Assembly (NCBI RefSeq): GCF_900167085.1
Contig: NZ_FUXA01000003.1
Span: 1-64,000 of the forward strand
Length of the DNA: 64,000 nucleotides
Direction: 5' to 3'
DNA from: Eubacterium ruminantium
Lineage (GTDB): Bacteria > Bacillota > Clostridia > Lachnospirales > Lachnospiraceae
Shown here: piece by piece, positions 45,709 to 54,917 of the stretch
Position numbering within the stretch: position 1 is the stretch's first letter
Layout: every line of letters begins with the position of its first letter
The notes under the pieces: model-generated
Seen by the model: only the letters and a program-made list of their open reading frames with translations
What the model was told of the DNA's origin: nothing
Databases searched by the model: none
Position numbers and translations under genes: made by a program

Positions 45709-48700
45709 TTACAGTTTAATTCCAAGTGATGCAAGCAGTTCCTCTGCCTGTTTTTGCATTTCTTCTTCTTTTTTCAGCTGTTCATCAAGCTTTTCGCTTT
45801 CCTTCTTAGCAACCTCATCAAAATCATTTTTGATTTCAACAGTTCCCCTGCCAAGACCAGGGAATAAAGATGAACTGAATTCCGGATAATCGTCACCCTT
45901 AGGTGATGCCTTCAGGATTCCATCAAATCCCGATATACCAATAGATGTTCCATCTCCCTGATAGCTGTAACTATCACTTGAATCCGCATCAAACGACTTA
46001 CCGTTTCTATCACTGAAAAATCCATTTGACCCGCCGGAATATAATCCATTCAGGCCAGCACTTGAATCGTAATCATCTTTTACCTCATCCGAATCAGCCG
46101 AGGCTTCAAATAATCTGTCAACCTTTCCAACAGAACTCTCAAATTTATTATCATCTACATGATCAGCATTCTCTGTTACATCCGATTTATGCGAATCATA
46201 TTCTGTTACAGGTTCAGATGTATAACTCTTTTCTTCCTGTGCATATTCTTCTGATGCATAACTTACATCTGATGAATAGCTTGTCTCTGAAGCATATTCT
46301 TCTGTTGTGCTATCTTCTGATGCATAACTTGCATCTGATGAGTAGCTTGTCTCTGAAGCATATTCTTCTGTTGTGCTATCTTCCGATGCATAACTTGCAT
46401 CTGATGAATAGCTTGTCTCTGAAGCATATTCTTCTGTTGTGCTATCTTCTGATGCATAACTTGCATCTGATGAGTAGCTTGTCTCTGAAGCATATTCTTC
46501 TGTTGCGCTATCTTCTGATGCATAACTTGCATCTGATGAGTAGCTTGTCTCTGAAGCATATTCTTCTGTTGTTCCATCTTTCGATGCATAACTTGCATCT
46601 GATGAATAACTTGTTTCTGTACTATACTCCTCTGATGTTCCTTCTTCAGATTCATGACTTGCTTCTGATGAATAATCTTCAGAGGCAGCAGATTCCTGAT
46701 CTTCATCCAAACTATTTACTTCTTCGGATTCGTCTTCGTCTTTTTCGTCATCGCCATACTCAAGTTCAATACTTGCAGTATTATAAAGCGCTGCAGCCTT
46801 AATCTTCTCAAGGATACTATCTTCGTCTTCTATAACATCTCTGATGTCTTCTTCTTGTTCATCAGGCTCATAATATGATGTTGATTTATCAACATTATCA
46901 ATCTCAAGTCCAATCCTAAGATCATCAAACGACTTATCAGAACTTTCAGATTCGGAAATCTTCTTCTCTTCCTCATCCTTTTTATAAGCATTAATGCTGT
47001 CAAATGGATTTGCAAAATCAAGACTTCCTTCATCATCAAGTTCCGCTATGGAATCGGATTCCGGAGCAAATCCATCATCAAAATCATACGAAATAAGATC
47101 GTCAATATTTGTTTCAGGTTTCAATTCCCTCATGCTCTCTTCGTCACCTTGTTCTTCTTCTGACTCACCTGTTTCTTCAGCAGCTGAGCTATCACTTTCA
47201 TAGTTTCTCTCATCCTGAACCTCTGATTCAGCACCGTCATTTTCAACCGGTTCCTCATCACTTACTGATTCAGTATTTCCATAGTTTTCATTAGTATTTT
47301 CATTTTCTTCGGCAGAACTTACAGTATCCTGTTTTACAACTTGCTCTTTTAAGTAATCTTCAGTCTCACCCAACTCACTACTTTCTTCTGAATCGTCATC
47401 ATCATTTTCTTGTCTGTTCATGATAGCAACGAATTTAGCGAAATAGTCTCTCATATCGTCAGAGCTTGTGTTGTTATCGCCGGATTCTTCAGCCGATTCA
47501 TTTAAATCCTCAGATTTAATATCATCCACTGTTTCATCGGAATCATTTCCAACTTTGAAAATGCTCTCTCTGTCAGAACTTAATTCCTCTTCAGTGCTTT
47601 CATCACCCACCTTAAAGATACTTTCCTTTGTTATATGATCATCCAAGGATTCTTCATCGGAATCCTCAACATTTCCATCATATGACTTGCCGGAATATAA
47701 TGTATCATCAGTTTCTTCATCATCCGAAATCATCTCAGTTTTAGATGTTCCGGTATATTCTTCATAAAACTCTGCATCGGAATAATCTTCCTCTTCTTCA
47801 GAGTTGTCTTCAATATTCAGTCCGGCATTAATAAGAGCTTCATATCGTCTCTGTACCTCTGCCTGGATTTCAGCCTCTTCACGAGCCCTTTCTTCCTCTT
47901 CACGAATACGAGCCTCCTCGCGGAGTCTTTCTTCTTCGCGGGCTCTTGCTTCTGCTTCCGCTCTGAGACGTGCTTCCTCACGGAGTCTCTCTTCTTCGCG
48001 AGCTCTTGCTTCTGCTTCCGCTCTGAGACGTGCTTCCTCACGGAGTCTCTCTTCTTCGCGAGCTCTTGCTTCTGCTTCCGCTCTGAGACGTGCTTCCTCA
48101 CGGAGTCTCTCTTCTTCGCGGGCTCTTGCTTCTGCTTCCGCTCTGAGACGTGCTTCCTCACGGAGTCTTTCTTCTTCGCGGGCTCTCGCCTCCGCTTCCA
48201 GTCTTTGAAGCATTGCTTCTTCTCGAAGTCTTGCCTCTTCACGAAGACGTGCTTCAGCTTCTTCTTTAAGTCTCACTTCAGCATCATCTATATATTCAGC
48301 ACCGGATATTTTCTCGCCGGATTCTTTATCAGGATAAATCTCTTCACCAAGAGACTTGCCCATAACCTGACTATATACTTCTTCAAATGCCTTCTTCCAA
48401 GATTCATCGCCCGAAGAATCATCTTCTGACTTGGACTCTTCTTGGCCGGCTTTCCCTGAATTTTCAGCTGTATTTTCAACCTTTTCTTCGGCCTTTTCTT
48501 CAGTCTTTTCTTTAGTCTTTTCTTTAGTCTTTTTTTCTCTCTTTTCTTCAGCCTTATCTTCTTGTGCTTTTTTATCTTTCTCGGATTTCTTAGCACTCTT
48601 GGCTTTTTCAGCTAATTGTTTTGCTTTTTCAGCTTCTTCAAAGACTATCGCACCTGCCATCTCATCAGTATAAACTGCCGTCTTTGCAAACACTTCACCA

Positions 48701-49788
48701 ACAGGTCCTGTTTTGACTTCATCATCACTTTCTGGCGAAGCCTCACCGGTCTTCTCTGATTCATTTTTCTTCTCAGAAATATCTTCCTTCGACTTTTCGG
48801 AAGCTTTTCCTTCCTCTGATTCGGATGCTTCTGATTCTTCTGTATTTTCATCGGATGATTCATCACGCTTCAATGTTCGCTTAATCATCCTCTTAAATCC
48901 TTTTTTAAGGTTTTCTGCAGCACTCGTAACTGCATTTTCACCTTCTACTGGTTCACCGTCTTCTGATGTTTGATTGGAATCAGCATCTTTTTTATTGCCA
49001 AGAACCTCTTTGAGATTCTTCTTACGATACTTACGTTTTTGCTTATTAGACAACTCCGCAAACTGGTCATCTACCATGAGAAGTATTTCCGGATCCTTAG
49101 GATTTCTGACAAGGTAATCTTTCTCAAGCTGTGCAGCTTCAATCTTTCTTACCTCTTCCTCTTCCGGATCATCATCTTCCGTTTCTTCCGCATTAAAAAT
49201 ATCGAAATACTTAGCAATCTTAACCCTATTCTGGATAACTTCGTAAAGAATATCTATATTCTTACTTGTCTTAAATGTTGCCATATAGTCTGAAATAACA
49301 ACATCTATGTCATCCTTATCCATAAGCAGACATAACAGAATCAGTTCAAAGCTCCAATCCTCATCCATATTGTCTCTGTAGTATGGATAGAGAAGGTCAT
49401 AAAGCTCCTCGTATGGAGCCTTATCTGCTTTTTTCATAATATAGGTAAGGTCATCGATCTTTCTCTGGGAACTGCTCTCGATGAAAATATAATGTTCATA
49501 ATATTTTTGAGCAAGATCTTTAAAGCCTCTTTTTAAATACAAAACCACAAGAGATTGCAAAACTTTGCTGTTACCGTCCGCCATAATATGCGCTCTTACA
49601 TATTGTTTTCTGGCATCAGCATAACGGCCTACATTTTCATATATCTCTCCGCAAGTTCTGACAAACTGTGGATTGAGTGACTTCTCAAGATCCTGCGCAT
49701 CCAAGATATCGACTGCAACATCATAGTTGCGAGCCGCAGCCAGTTCTTTTATTTTATTTACGCTGGCCATGCTTAATCCTGAACCCAC
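45709..49788 (-). CDS. giant acidic repeat protein with TPR-like N-terminus
   Basis: A 1359-residue cytoplasmic protein of unknown family. Residues about 7-260 are helical repeats resembling TPR (NYDVAVDIL, GRYADARKQYVRAH, GFKDLAQKYYEHY). Then follow a Lys/Glu/Ser linker, a coiled coil with perfect 20-residue units (REEARLRAEAEARAREEERL; 60-bp DNA repeat at about 47900-48200), a long Asp/Glu/Ser segment, and five or more 22-residue units rich in Ser, Tyr and Glu (EEYASETSYSSDASYASEDS; 66-bp repeat at about 46250-46625). A short helix ends the protein. The GTG at 49788 has GAGGTG seven bases upstream; an ATG at 49770 is an alternative. It is 34 bp before the coiled-coil gene. Confidence 0.75.
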   Translation of the reverse strand: MGSGLSMASVNKIKELAAARNYDVAVDILDAQDLEKSLNPQFVRTCGEIYENVGRYADARKQYVRAHIMADGNSKVLQSLVVLYLKRGFKDLAQKYYEHYIFIESSSQRKIDDLTYIMKKADKAPYEELYDLLYPYYRDNMDEDWSFELILLCLLMDKDDIDVVISDYMATFKTSKNIDILYEVIQNRVKIAKYFDIFNAEETEDDDPEEEEVRKIEAAQLEKDYLVRNPKDPEILLMVDDQFAELSNKQKRKYRKKNLKEVLGNKKDADSNQTSEDGEPVEGENAVTSAAENLKKGFKRMIKRTLKRDESSDENTEESEASESEEGKASEKSKEDISEKKNESEKTGEASPESDDEVKTGPVGEVFAKTAVYTDEMAGAIVFEEAEKAKQLAEKAKSAKKSEKDKKAQEDKAEEKREKKTKEKTKEKTEEKAEEKVENTAENSGKAGQEESKSEDDSSGDESWKKAFEEVYSQVMGKSLGEEIYPDKESGEKISGAEYIDDAEVRLKEEAEARLREEARLREEAMLQRLEAEARAREEERLREEARLRAEAEARAREEERLREEARLRAEAEARAREEERLREEARLRAEAEARAREEERLREEARLRAEAEARAREEERLREEARIREEEERAREEAEIQAEVQRRYEALINAGLNIEDNSEEEEDYSDAEFYEEYTGTSKTEMISDDEETDDTLYSGKSYDGNVEDSDEESLDDHITKESIFKVGDESTEEELSSDRESIFKVGNDSDETVDDIKSEDLNESAEESGDNNTSSDDMRDYFAKFVAIMNRQENDDDDSEESSELGETEDYLKEQVVKQDTVSSAEENENTNENYGNTESVSDEEPVENDGAESEVQDERNYESDSSAAEETGESEEEQGDEESMRELKPETNIDDLISYDFDDGFAPESDSIAELDDEGSLDFANPFDSINAYKKDEEEKKISESESSDKSFDDLRIGLEIDNVDKSTSYYEPDEQEEDIRDVIEDEDSILEKIKAAALYNTASIELEYGDDEKDEDESEEVNSLDEDQESAASEDYSSEASHESEEGTSEEYSTETSYSSDASYASKDGTTEEYASETSYSSDASYASEDSATEEYASETSYSSDASYASEDSTTEEYASETSYSSDASYASEDSTTEEYASETSYSSDASYASEDSTTEEYASETSYSSDVSYASEEYAQEEKSYTSEPVTEYDSHKSDVTENADHVDDNKFESSVGKVDRLFEASADSDEVKDDYDSSAGLNGLYSGGSNGFFSDRNGKSFDADSSDSYSYQGDGTSIGISGFDGILKASPKGDDYPEFSSSLFPGLGRGTVEIKNDFDEVAKKESEKLDEQLKKEEEMQKQAEELLASLGIKL
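46250..46625 (-). repeat. 66-bp in-frame tandem repeat
   Basis: At least five near-identical 66-bp units encode 22 residues each inside the giant acidic protein. Differences between units are mostly single bases (for example TGTGCT versus TGCGCT). The frame is kept throughout, so selection or recent expansion at the protein level is likely. Confidence 0.9.
47900..48200 (-). repeat. 60-bp in-frame tandem repeat
   Basis: Four almost identical 60-bp units (period seen at 47941, 48001, 48061, 48121) plus degenerate flanking copies encode the 20-residue Arg/Glu/Ala coiled-coil unit. Two neighbouring units are identical, which points to recent duplication. Confidence 0.92.
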
Positions 49789-49818
49789 TTAGAATCACCT
49801 CATATCAAGTCTTTATTA

Positions 49819-50904
49819 TTAATTATCTTCGAAAACCTTCTCAACTTTCTCGATAACACTATCCTTCATGTTGCCTCGAGTTCTTTCGTATATCTGCCCT
49901 GATTCCATAATTTCGAGAAGCTGAAGTCTGTACTTAGTATCAATATCTTTGATGTAACTCATGAGCACATCTTTAAGTTCATTGACATATTCTTTTTCCT
50001 TCATCTCTTCGATCATCTTCTCGTAATCAAACTTGGTATTAAGTCTGATATCATCCTGCTTACGACCACAGACGATACATTCAGTATTGCCGGCTTCATT
50101 AACATGACCACAGTTGCAAGTCCAGATCATTCCGTCAGTTCTATATTTTTCTACAGCATCAATACCTCTCTTAGCTTTAAGCGCCTCAAGTCTTCTTGTG
50201 CTCATCGATACATTGATCGGACTGTCATTACAAGCAAATACACCTCGCGGTGTAACATATTTATTGATAATTACTTTTGCATCTTTCAAAAGCTTAATAT
50301 CATTTGCCGAAAGATCGCATGGTACATAATCTGATTTGATGAGGGAAATGTTGCCCTTATCAATCACCAGATCCACACCCTTTATAACAAGTTTTTCATC
50401 ATATAAGTTTGTAAGTTCTATATCAGCTCTTACAGCATTTATATCGTCAAGATTATAATTGTAAAACCATACCGAAAGATTTACATCATCATTTCTGCAT
50501 TCTGCCACTACCTTAACAGGTCTAGGGACAAGTCTCGTATAATAATTCGTTACAAATAATTCTTTGTGAACATCCGGTATCACATTTTCTTTCTTCTTGA
50601 TTCTTACAGCTGTACCTGTCATAAGCACAGCAAATGAACCTGATGCAAGCTGAGCATATTTCATCTCGATACCAATGATGGCATTTGCTCTTTTTGACTT
50701 TGCATTCTTAATGAGATTTTTCTTAACCTCATCATCGCAATCGTTAAGATCGCCAAGATCCTGATTTTCAGATCCCGGTATATCAGCTGCAATACCTTTT
50801 ATAAAACTTGATTGATAAACCGCTTGACCTACTACAAAGCCCAGGTAATCGGTTATTTCATACCCTTCAAAATTATCACCGGTTGTAAGTAACAGATCTG
50901 CCAT
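49819..50904 (-). CDS. YbjQ-like domain and RanBP2-type zinc ribbon protein
   Basis: A 361-residue protein. Residues 1-103 match the YbjQ/UPF0145 family: LTTGDNFEGYEITDYLGFVVGQAV at the start, a RANAIIGIE segment near 75 and MTGTAVRI near 95. A middle beta-rich region (about 125-230) is not recognised. A RanBP2-like zinc ribbon spans 261-282, with Trp261 and Cys263, Cys265, Cys276, Cys279. The C-terminus is helical. Such ribbons bind RNA or proteins. It is the first gene of the operon, 30 bp before the giant acidic protein, with a GGGGAGGGA site. Confidence 0.75.
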   Translation of the reverse strand: MADLLLTTGDNFEGYEITDYLGFVVGQAVYQSSFIKGIAADIPGSENQDLGDLNDCDDEVKKNLIKNAKSKRANAIIGIEMKYAQLASGSFAVLMTGTAVRIKKKENVIPDVHKELFVTNYYTRLVPRPVKVVAECRNDDVNLSVWFYNYNLDDINAVRADIELTNLYDEKLVIKGVDLVIDKGNISLIKSDYVPCDLSANDIKLLKDAKVIINKYVTPRGVFACNDSPINVSMSTRRLEALKAKRGIDAVEKYRTDGMIWTCNCGHVNEAGNTECIVCGRKQDDIRLNTKFDYEKMIEEMKEKEYVNELKDVLMSYIKDIDTKYRLQLLEIMESGQIYERTRGNMKDSVIEKVEKVFEDN

Positions 50905-51018
50905 TTACTTCCCTCCCCAAATCATATAAAGCTTCAATTCCAACGCCGGCAGACCCTTCAACTCATATCTGCAAACGATAAATTATTATATCATATTTCA
51001 GTCAAAAAACCAACCCGT

Positions 51019-51522
51019 TTATACTAATCTTTGAGGAGTTTTATTAACATATCTCTGGTAAGTATATTCAATACTGAAGCATGTTTCTTCCTCGCTCTCC
51101 TCTACCATTTCCCAGCCCGGAAGTTCGTCTAGATTAGGGAAATAAGCATCCGCCTGATATTCATAATCAAGCTTTGTTACAAATGCCTCATCACAGTAGT
51201 CTATAAGCATTTTATAGACACTAGCACCACCGATAACAAAGATATCATCATCATAATCTTTCAGCACTTCTTTAAGAGAATCAATGCCATCAACAACGAT
51301 TGCATCCTTCACTTTAAAATTCGGATTTTTAGAAAGTATGATATTGGTTCTGTTTTTCAGCGGAAGTCCATTTGGAAATCCATCCAATGTCTTTCTTCCG
51401 AGTACAACCACATGCCCTGTGGTTATGGTTCTGAACCTCTTCTGATCGCTTGGGATTCTTACCAAAAGGTCATTTTCAAAACCGATTGCCCAATTGTTAT
51501 CAACAGCAACTATTGCTTTCAT
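51019..51522 (-). CDS. folA: dihydrofolate reductase
   Basis: Reduces dihydrofolate to tetrahydrofolate with NADPH. The 167-residue protein has AVDNNWAIGFENDL at residues 5-18, the LGRKTLDGFP segment near 41, and FVIGGASVYK near 94. The catalytic acidic residue lies in the IPSDQKRFR segment (Asp26 region). It is 31 bp downstream of thyA, whose reaction consumes tetrahydrofolate, the common thyA-folA pair. Confidence 0.96.
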   Translation of the reverse strand: MKAIVAVDNNWAIGFENDLLVRIPSDQKRFRTITTGHVVVLGRKTLDGFPNGLPLKNRTNIILSKNPNFKVKDAIVVDGIDSLKEVLKDYDDDIFVIGGASVYKMLIDYCDEAFVTKLDYEYQADAYFPNLDELPGWEMVEESEEETCFSIEYTYQRYVNKTPQRLV

Positions 51523-51553
51523 TTTTCATCCTCCGTCAAACTGATTTATAAGA

Positions 51554-52384
51554 TTATACAGCTATAGGTATATCTTTTACCTGAGGTCCTGTAACATAAT
51601 CTTCTATAGTGAAATCTTTAACTGTAAATTCGTAGAAATCCTTGATATCCGGATTAAGTGTTACCTTTGGCGCCGGATATGTTTCTCTCTTTATGAGTTC
51701 CTTAACGATAGGAATATGTCTGTCATAAATATGTGCATCCGCAATGACATGAACCAGCTCACCCGGTTTAAATCCCGTAACCTGCGCTATCATCATAAGA
51801 AGGGCGCTATACTGAACAACATTCCAGTTATTCGCCGCAAGAACGTCCTGAGATCTCTGATTAAGAACAGCATTAAGGCGGTCTCCCGTAACATTAAATG
51901 TCATGCTGTATGCACACGGATAAAGATTCATCTCATGAAGATCCTGATGAACATACATATTGGTCATGATTCTTCTGCTGTAAGGATTATTCTTAAGGTC
52001 ATAGATCACTCTGTCAACCTGATCAAACATGCCTTCTTTGTACTGATGCTTAATTCCAAGCTGATAACCGTAAGCCTTACCAATAGAGCCATCCGGATCA
52101 GCCCATTCATTCCATATCTCGCTATTAAGATCATGGATATTATTGGACTTTTTCTGCCATATCCATAATATTTCATCAATAGCCGATTTAATATATGTTT
52201 TTCTTAAAGTAATTGCCGGGAATTCTTCCGCAAGATCATATCTGTTGACCACACCGAATTTTTTTATGGTATATGCAAGAGTTCCGTCTTCCCATTTCGG
52301 CCTGACCTTTTCTCCTTCAGTGCTATATCCATTCTCAATGATGTCAGTACACATATCTATAAATAATTTATCAGCGCGGCTCAT
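51554..52384 (-). CDS. thyA: thymidylate synthase ThyA
   Basis: Methylates dUMP to dTMP using methylene-tetrahydrofolate. The 276-residue protein has the nucleophile Cys in LYPCAYSMTF near residue 157, the QRSQDVLAANNWNVVQY segment near 178 and HIYDRH near 222. The start at 52384 follows AAGGAG; the longer frame to 52462 is unsupported. It precedes folA. A perfect 15-bp palindrome (CCGGATTCAATCCGG at 52453-52467) lies upstream. Confidence 0.95.
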   Translation of the reverse strand: MSRADKLFIDMCTDIIENGYSTEGEKVRPKWEDGTLAYTIKKFGVVNRYDLAEEFPAITLRKTYIKSAIDEILWIWQKKSNNIHDLNSEIWNEWADPDGSIGKAYGYQLGIKHQYKEGMFDQVDRVIYDLKNNPYSRRIMTNMYVHQDLHEMNLYPCAYSMTFNVTGDRLNAVLNQRSQDVLAANNWNVVQYSALLMMIAQVTGFKPGELVHVIADAHIYDRHIPIVKELIKRETYPAPKVTLNPDIKDFYEFTVKDFTIEDYVTGPQVKDIPIAV

Positions 52385-52624
52385 AATATTCTCCTTTTTC
52401 CAGACTCCTGTGACCGATAATTTTCCATTTGAAAAATCGATCTTACTTTTTCCCGGATTCAATCCGGAAATATGTATTTTTAACAGGATATAATTCGTTA
52501 ATAATCAATTTTTCACAGAATTCGATCCGATTTTTGTACATTTCGATCCCAAAATGCTTTAATTCTAATTTTATATGTTAACATAAATTTCAATCAAAAA
52601 AAAGGAGTAAAAGGAGAAAAATAC

Positions 52625-52972
52625 ATGGATAATCTTATATTTTGGGGTGAAATCCTAAGGAAAGCCCGAGTTGCCAGAAATCTCACACAGAAAGAAGTTG
52701 CCGCCGTGCTTCACATTTCGAGACAAACATACAGTAGTTATGAAACAGGCAGAACTCATCCGACACCTGAAATGATAGCCATCCTATCCAATATTTATGA
52801 CATCAATCTCTTTGAGCATATAATGAAATATCTGCCGGAAGAATATGTGTCAGAGCAGCACGAGTTCAAATACTCTATGCCCTCATCTCCTGATATTACT
52901 TCCGGCAGATATGAACGTGTCAGGAAAAAGATTCATAAAATCTTTCCTGAAAATATTGAATTTGATGATTAA
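52625..52972 (+). CDS. XRE-family helix-turn-helix regulator
   Basis: A 115-residue protein with an N-terminal HTH domain (residues about 8-62: LRKARVARNLTQKEVAAVL, then HISRQTYSSYETGRTHPTPEMI), the classic Cro/CI fold. The C-terminal tail has no recognised domain. It is divergent from thyA across about 160 bp that hold repeated TTCGATCC motifs (near 52520 and 52543), possible operators. AAAAGGAG precedes the ATG. Targets are unknown. Confidence 0.9.
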   Translation: MDNLIFWGEILRKARVARNLTQKEVAAVLHISRQTYSSYETGRTHPTPEMIAILSNIYDINLFEHIMKYLPEEYVSEQHEFKYSMPSSPDITSGRYERVRKKIHKIFPENIEFDD

Positions 52973-52995
52973 ATCATCTGTTCAGGCATGCCATC

Positions 52996-54882
52996 CTATG
53001 ATGACAATGTTTGAACAAACTTTCTGGTTATTGATTTAACATTCTGGAACTTCTTCTGATTGATGTTATGAAGTATATCATAAAGCATCTTTCTCTTCTC
53101 ATCACTCATATCATAATCAGCGGCAGTTTCCAGAATATCTCTGGCTTCTGATGTGATATTTCCCTGATCCATTGAAACAAGAGCCTTATAAAGCATAGCC
53201 TTTAAATCTCTGTCACATATGAGAATGCCGTTTGTTCCTGTAGGATATTCATACTTAGCACCTGTCTCATGAATGCCAAGCCATATTTCAAAACTGTCAG
53301 TAACTTCACGCCACTTCTGAACAAGATTACGCCAGTTCATAGCAGCGACTTCAAGCGAATCTTCCTTTGCTATATTTACATGATCATCGAACATATCAGC
53401 AAGATAAGCAGCCCCAAGACCATCAACCTTATCTCTGAGATCTCTCGCTGTATTCATATAACCATTTTGATCTTCTTCATTGAGTGTTCTAAGCAGCGCC
53501 GATGAATCCTTCTCAAAATCTCTGCAGAACTTGCAAGCCGCGCGCCTGTAATTCTTGATATTTCCACCAAAGGTTTCAAGACCTTTACTAAGAAGAACTC
53601 CACCAATCTGAAGCTTCTCTTCCTGAACAGCAACAGCTTTGATGATCTTCACAAGTTCAATATCATCAGGAAGGGCTGACTCTTCAGAATTCTTGATAAG
53701 AAGATTATTAAAAACATACTTACCAAAAGGTTTTCTTATAACGCCTGTGAATCCCTTAGCTTTAAGAACTTCTTCATTCTCATTCTCTTCAAAGCCTTCG
53801 GAGATAATAACGTATACTTTCGAGTTATAGCATCGATTCATAGGCATATTATTCAGATTTTTAATAGTCTGAATACCGTCCATTCTCGGCATATATCTCG
53901 GAATGAAAAGTATGTCATATTCACTGCCTTTAACTGTATCGAGGCATTTCATTCCATTTTCAACAAAATCAATCTTTGCTCCGGCAGATTCTGCCATCGT
54001 CCTTAATTTCTCAATATCATCGGGATTATCCGAAACAGCAAGAATGGATAATGGTTTCTTAAGAACAAATGGTTTTCTGATGATAGTACCTTCGGTATTT
54101 ACATCAACCCCAAAGTTCACTTCATTTTTCTTGAAAACCCCAATAAGAATACTGTCCTTTAAATTCCCGAGTTTTTTCTTAGCTTTTTTCGCCATATCTT
54201 CCGCCTTATTAGTCGCTCTCTCTTCCATTGTATAAACCGGAGTTTCCGGCTCTTTTTTATTTTCTTCTTCAACCATATTATGGTTTTCAGGAAGAACTAC
54301 AGTGCCTGCAAAACTATCAGCGTCAGACCATCCACCTTCAGGCGAATCAGACTTATATGAGGATGTATCCTCAAAAGGATGAATCTGATTCCCGGTGAAC
54401 ATATCCGTCTCTACGCCCTCAAAATTAAACTCCTTTTGAGCATAACTGATGAGATTCCCGGTTTCTGTAGCCGGAATTCCAACAGTCCCCCTGGTTTGAT
54501 CAGCTCGTGCCGCGGCAGCAGCTTCACGCCTTGCCACCTCTGCCCAATACTCCGAAGAGTTTTCCGCTTCCTTGTTTCTCAGAAGCTGAGCAGCCGAAAC
54601 CTGCTTTGGTTCAGCATCACGAACCACAAATCCATTTATTTCCAGCGTAGCATTGTTAAATGATGAATAAGACTTTCCCGATGATCCGGCAGTCGTATCA
54701 TTTCCTGACTCTTTATCATCGGAATCACCATTTTCATTGTTCCTTACAGGACCCGTTCTGGTACTGTTATATACCGGAATTTCATTAACATCATAAACAG
54801 CATGCTGCACATTTTTAGGGTTAAATTTTCTGTAAATAACATATACCACCACAGCAATGACGGTAATAATAATTATTGGCAT
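52996..54882 (-). CDS. membrane-anchored protein with pseudo-receiver and pseudo-HPt domains
   Basis: A 628-residue protein. Residues 2-18 form one membrane anchor, followed by a long Ser/Asn/Asp/Ala-rich linker. Residues about 277-395 look like a response-regulator receiver: acidic SDNPDD near 284, MPRMDG near 331-336, IISEG near 360 and the conserved Lys in IRKPF near 383. The phosphoacceptor Asp expected three residues before MPRMDG is Pro328. Residues about 430-530 look like a histidine phosphotransfer domain (ETFGGNIKNYRRA, then ARDLRDKVDGLGAAYLADM), but the phospho-His position is Arg480. No kinase domain. The start at 54882 follows GGGGTGAAA. It precedes folA-thyA and follows tyrS on the same strand. 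Confidence 0.7.
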   Translation of the reverse strand: MPIIIITVIAVVVYVIYRKFNPKNVQHAVYDVNEIPVYNSTRTGPVRNNENGDSDDKESGNDTTAGSSGKSYSSFNNATLEINGFVVRDAEPKQVSAAQLLRNKEAENSSEYWAEVARREAAAAARADQTRGTVGIPATETGNLISYAQKEFNFEGVETDMFTGNQIHPFEDTSSYKSDSPEGGWSDADSFAGTVVLPENHNMVEEENKKEPETPVYTMEERATNKAEDMAKKAKKKLGNLKDSILIGVFKKNEVNFGVDVNTEGTIIRKPFVLKKPLSILAVSDNPDDIEKLRTMAESAGAKIDFVENGMKCLDTVKGSEYDILFIPRYMPRMDGIQTIKNLNNMPMNRCYNSKVYVIISEGFEENENEEVLKAKGFTGVIRKPFGKYVFNNLLIKNSEESALPDDIELVKIIKAVAVQEEKLQIGGVLLSKGLETFGGNIKNYRRAACKFCRDFEKDSSALLRTLNEEDQNGYMNTARDLRDKVDGLGAAYLADMFDDHVNIAKEDSLEVAAMNWRNLVQKWREVTDSFEIWLGIHETGAKYEYPTGTNGILICDRDLKAMLYKALVSMDQGNITSEARDILETAADYDMSDEKRKMLYDILHNINQKKFQNVKSITRKFVQTLSS

Positions 54883-54917
54883 TATTTCACCCCGCGTTCC
54901 CCACATTTAAACAATAA

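Noticed and set aside
46250-48200. CRISPR-like regular repeats
   Set aside because: The 60-bp and 66-bp repeats are continuous, have no unique spacers, and keep the reading frame of one protein. No cas genes are present.
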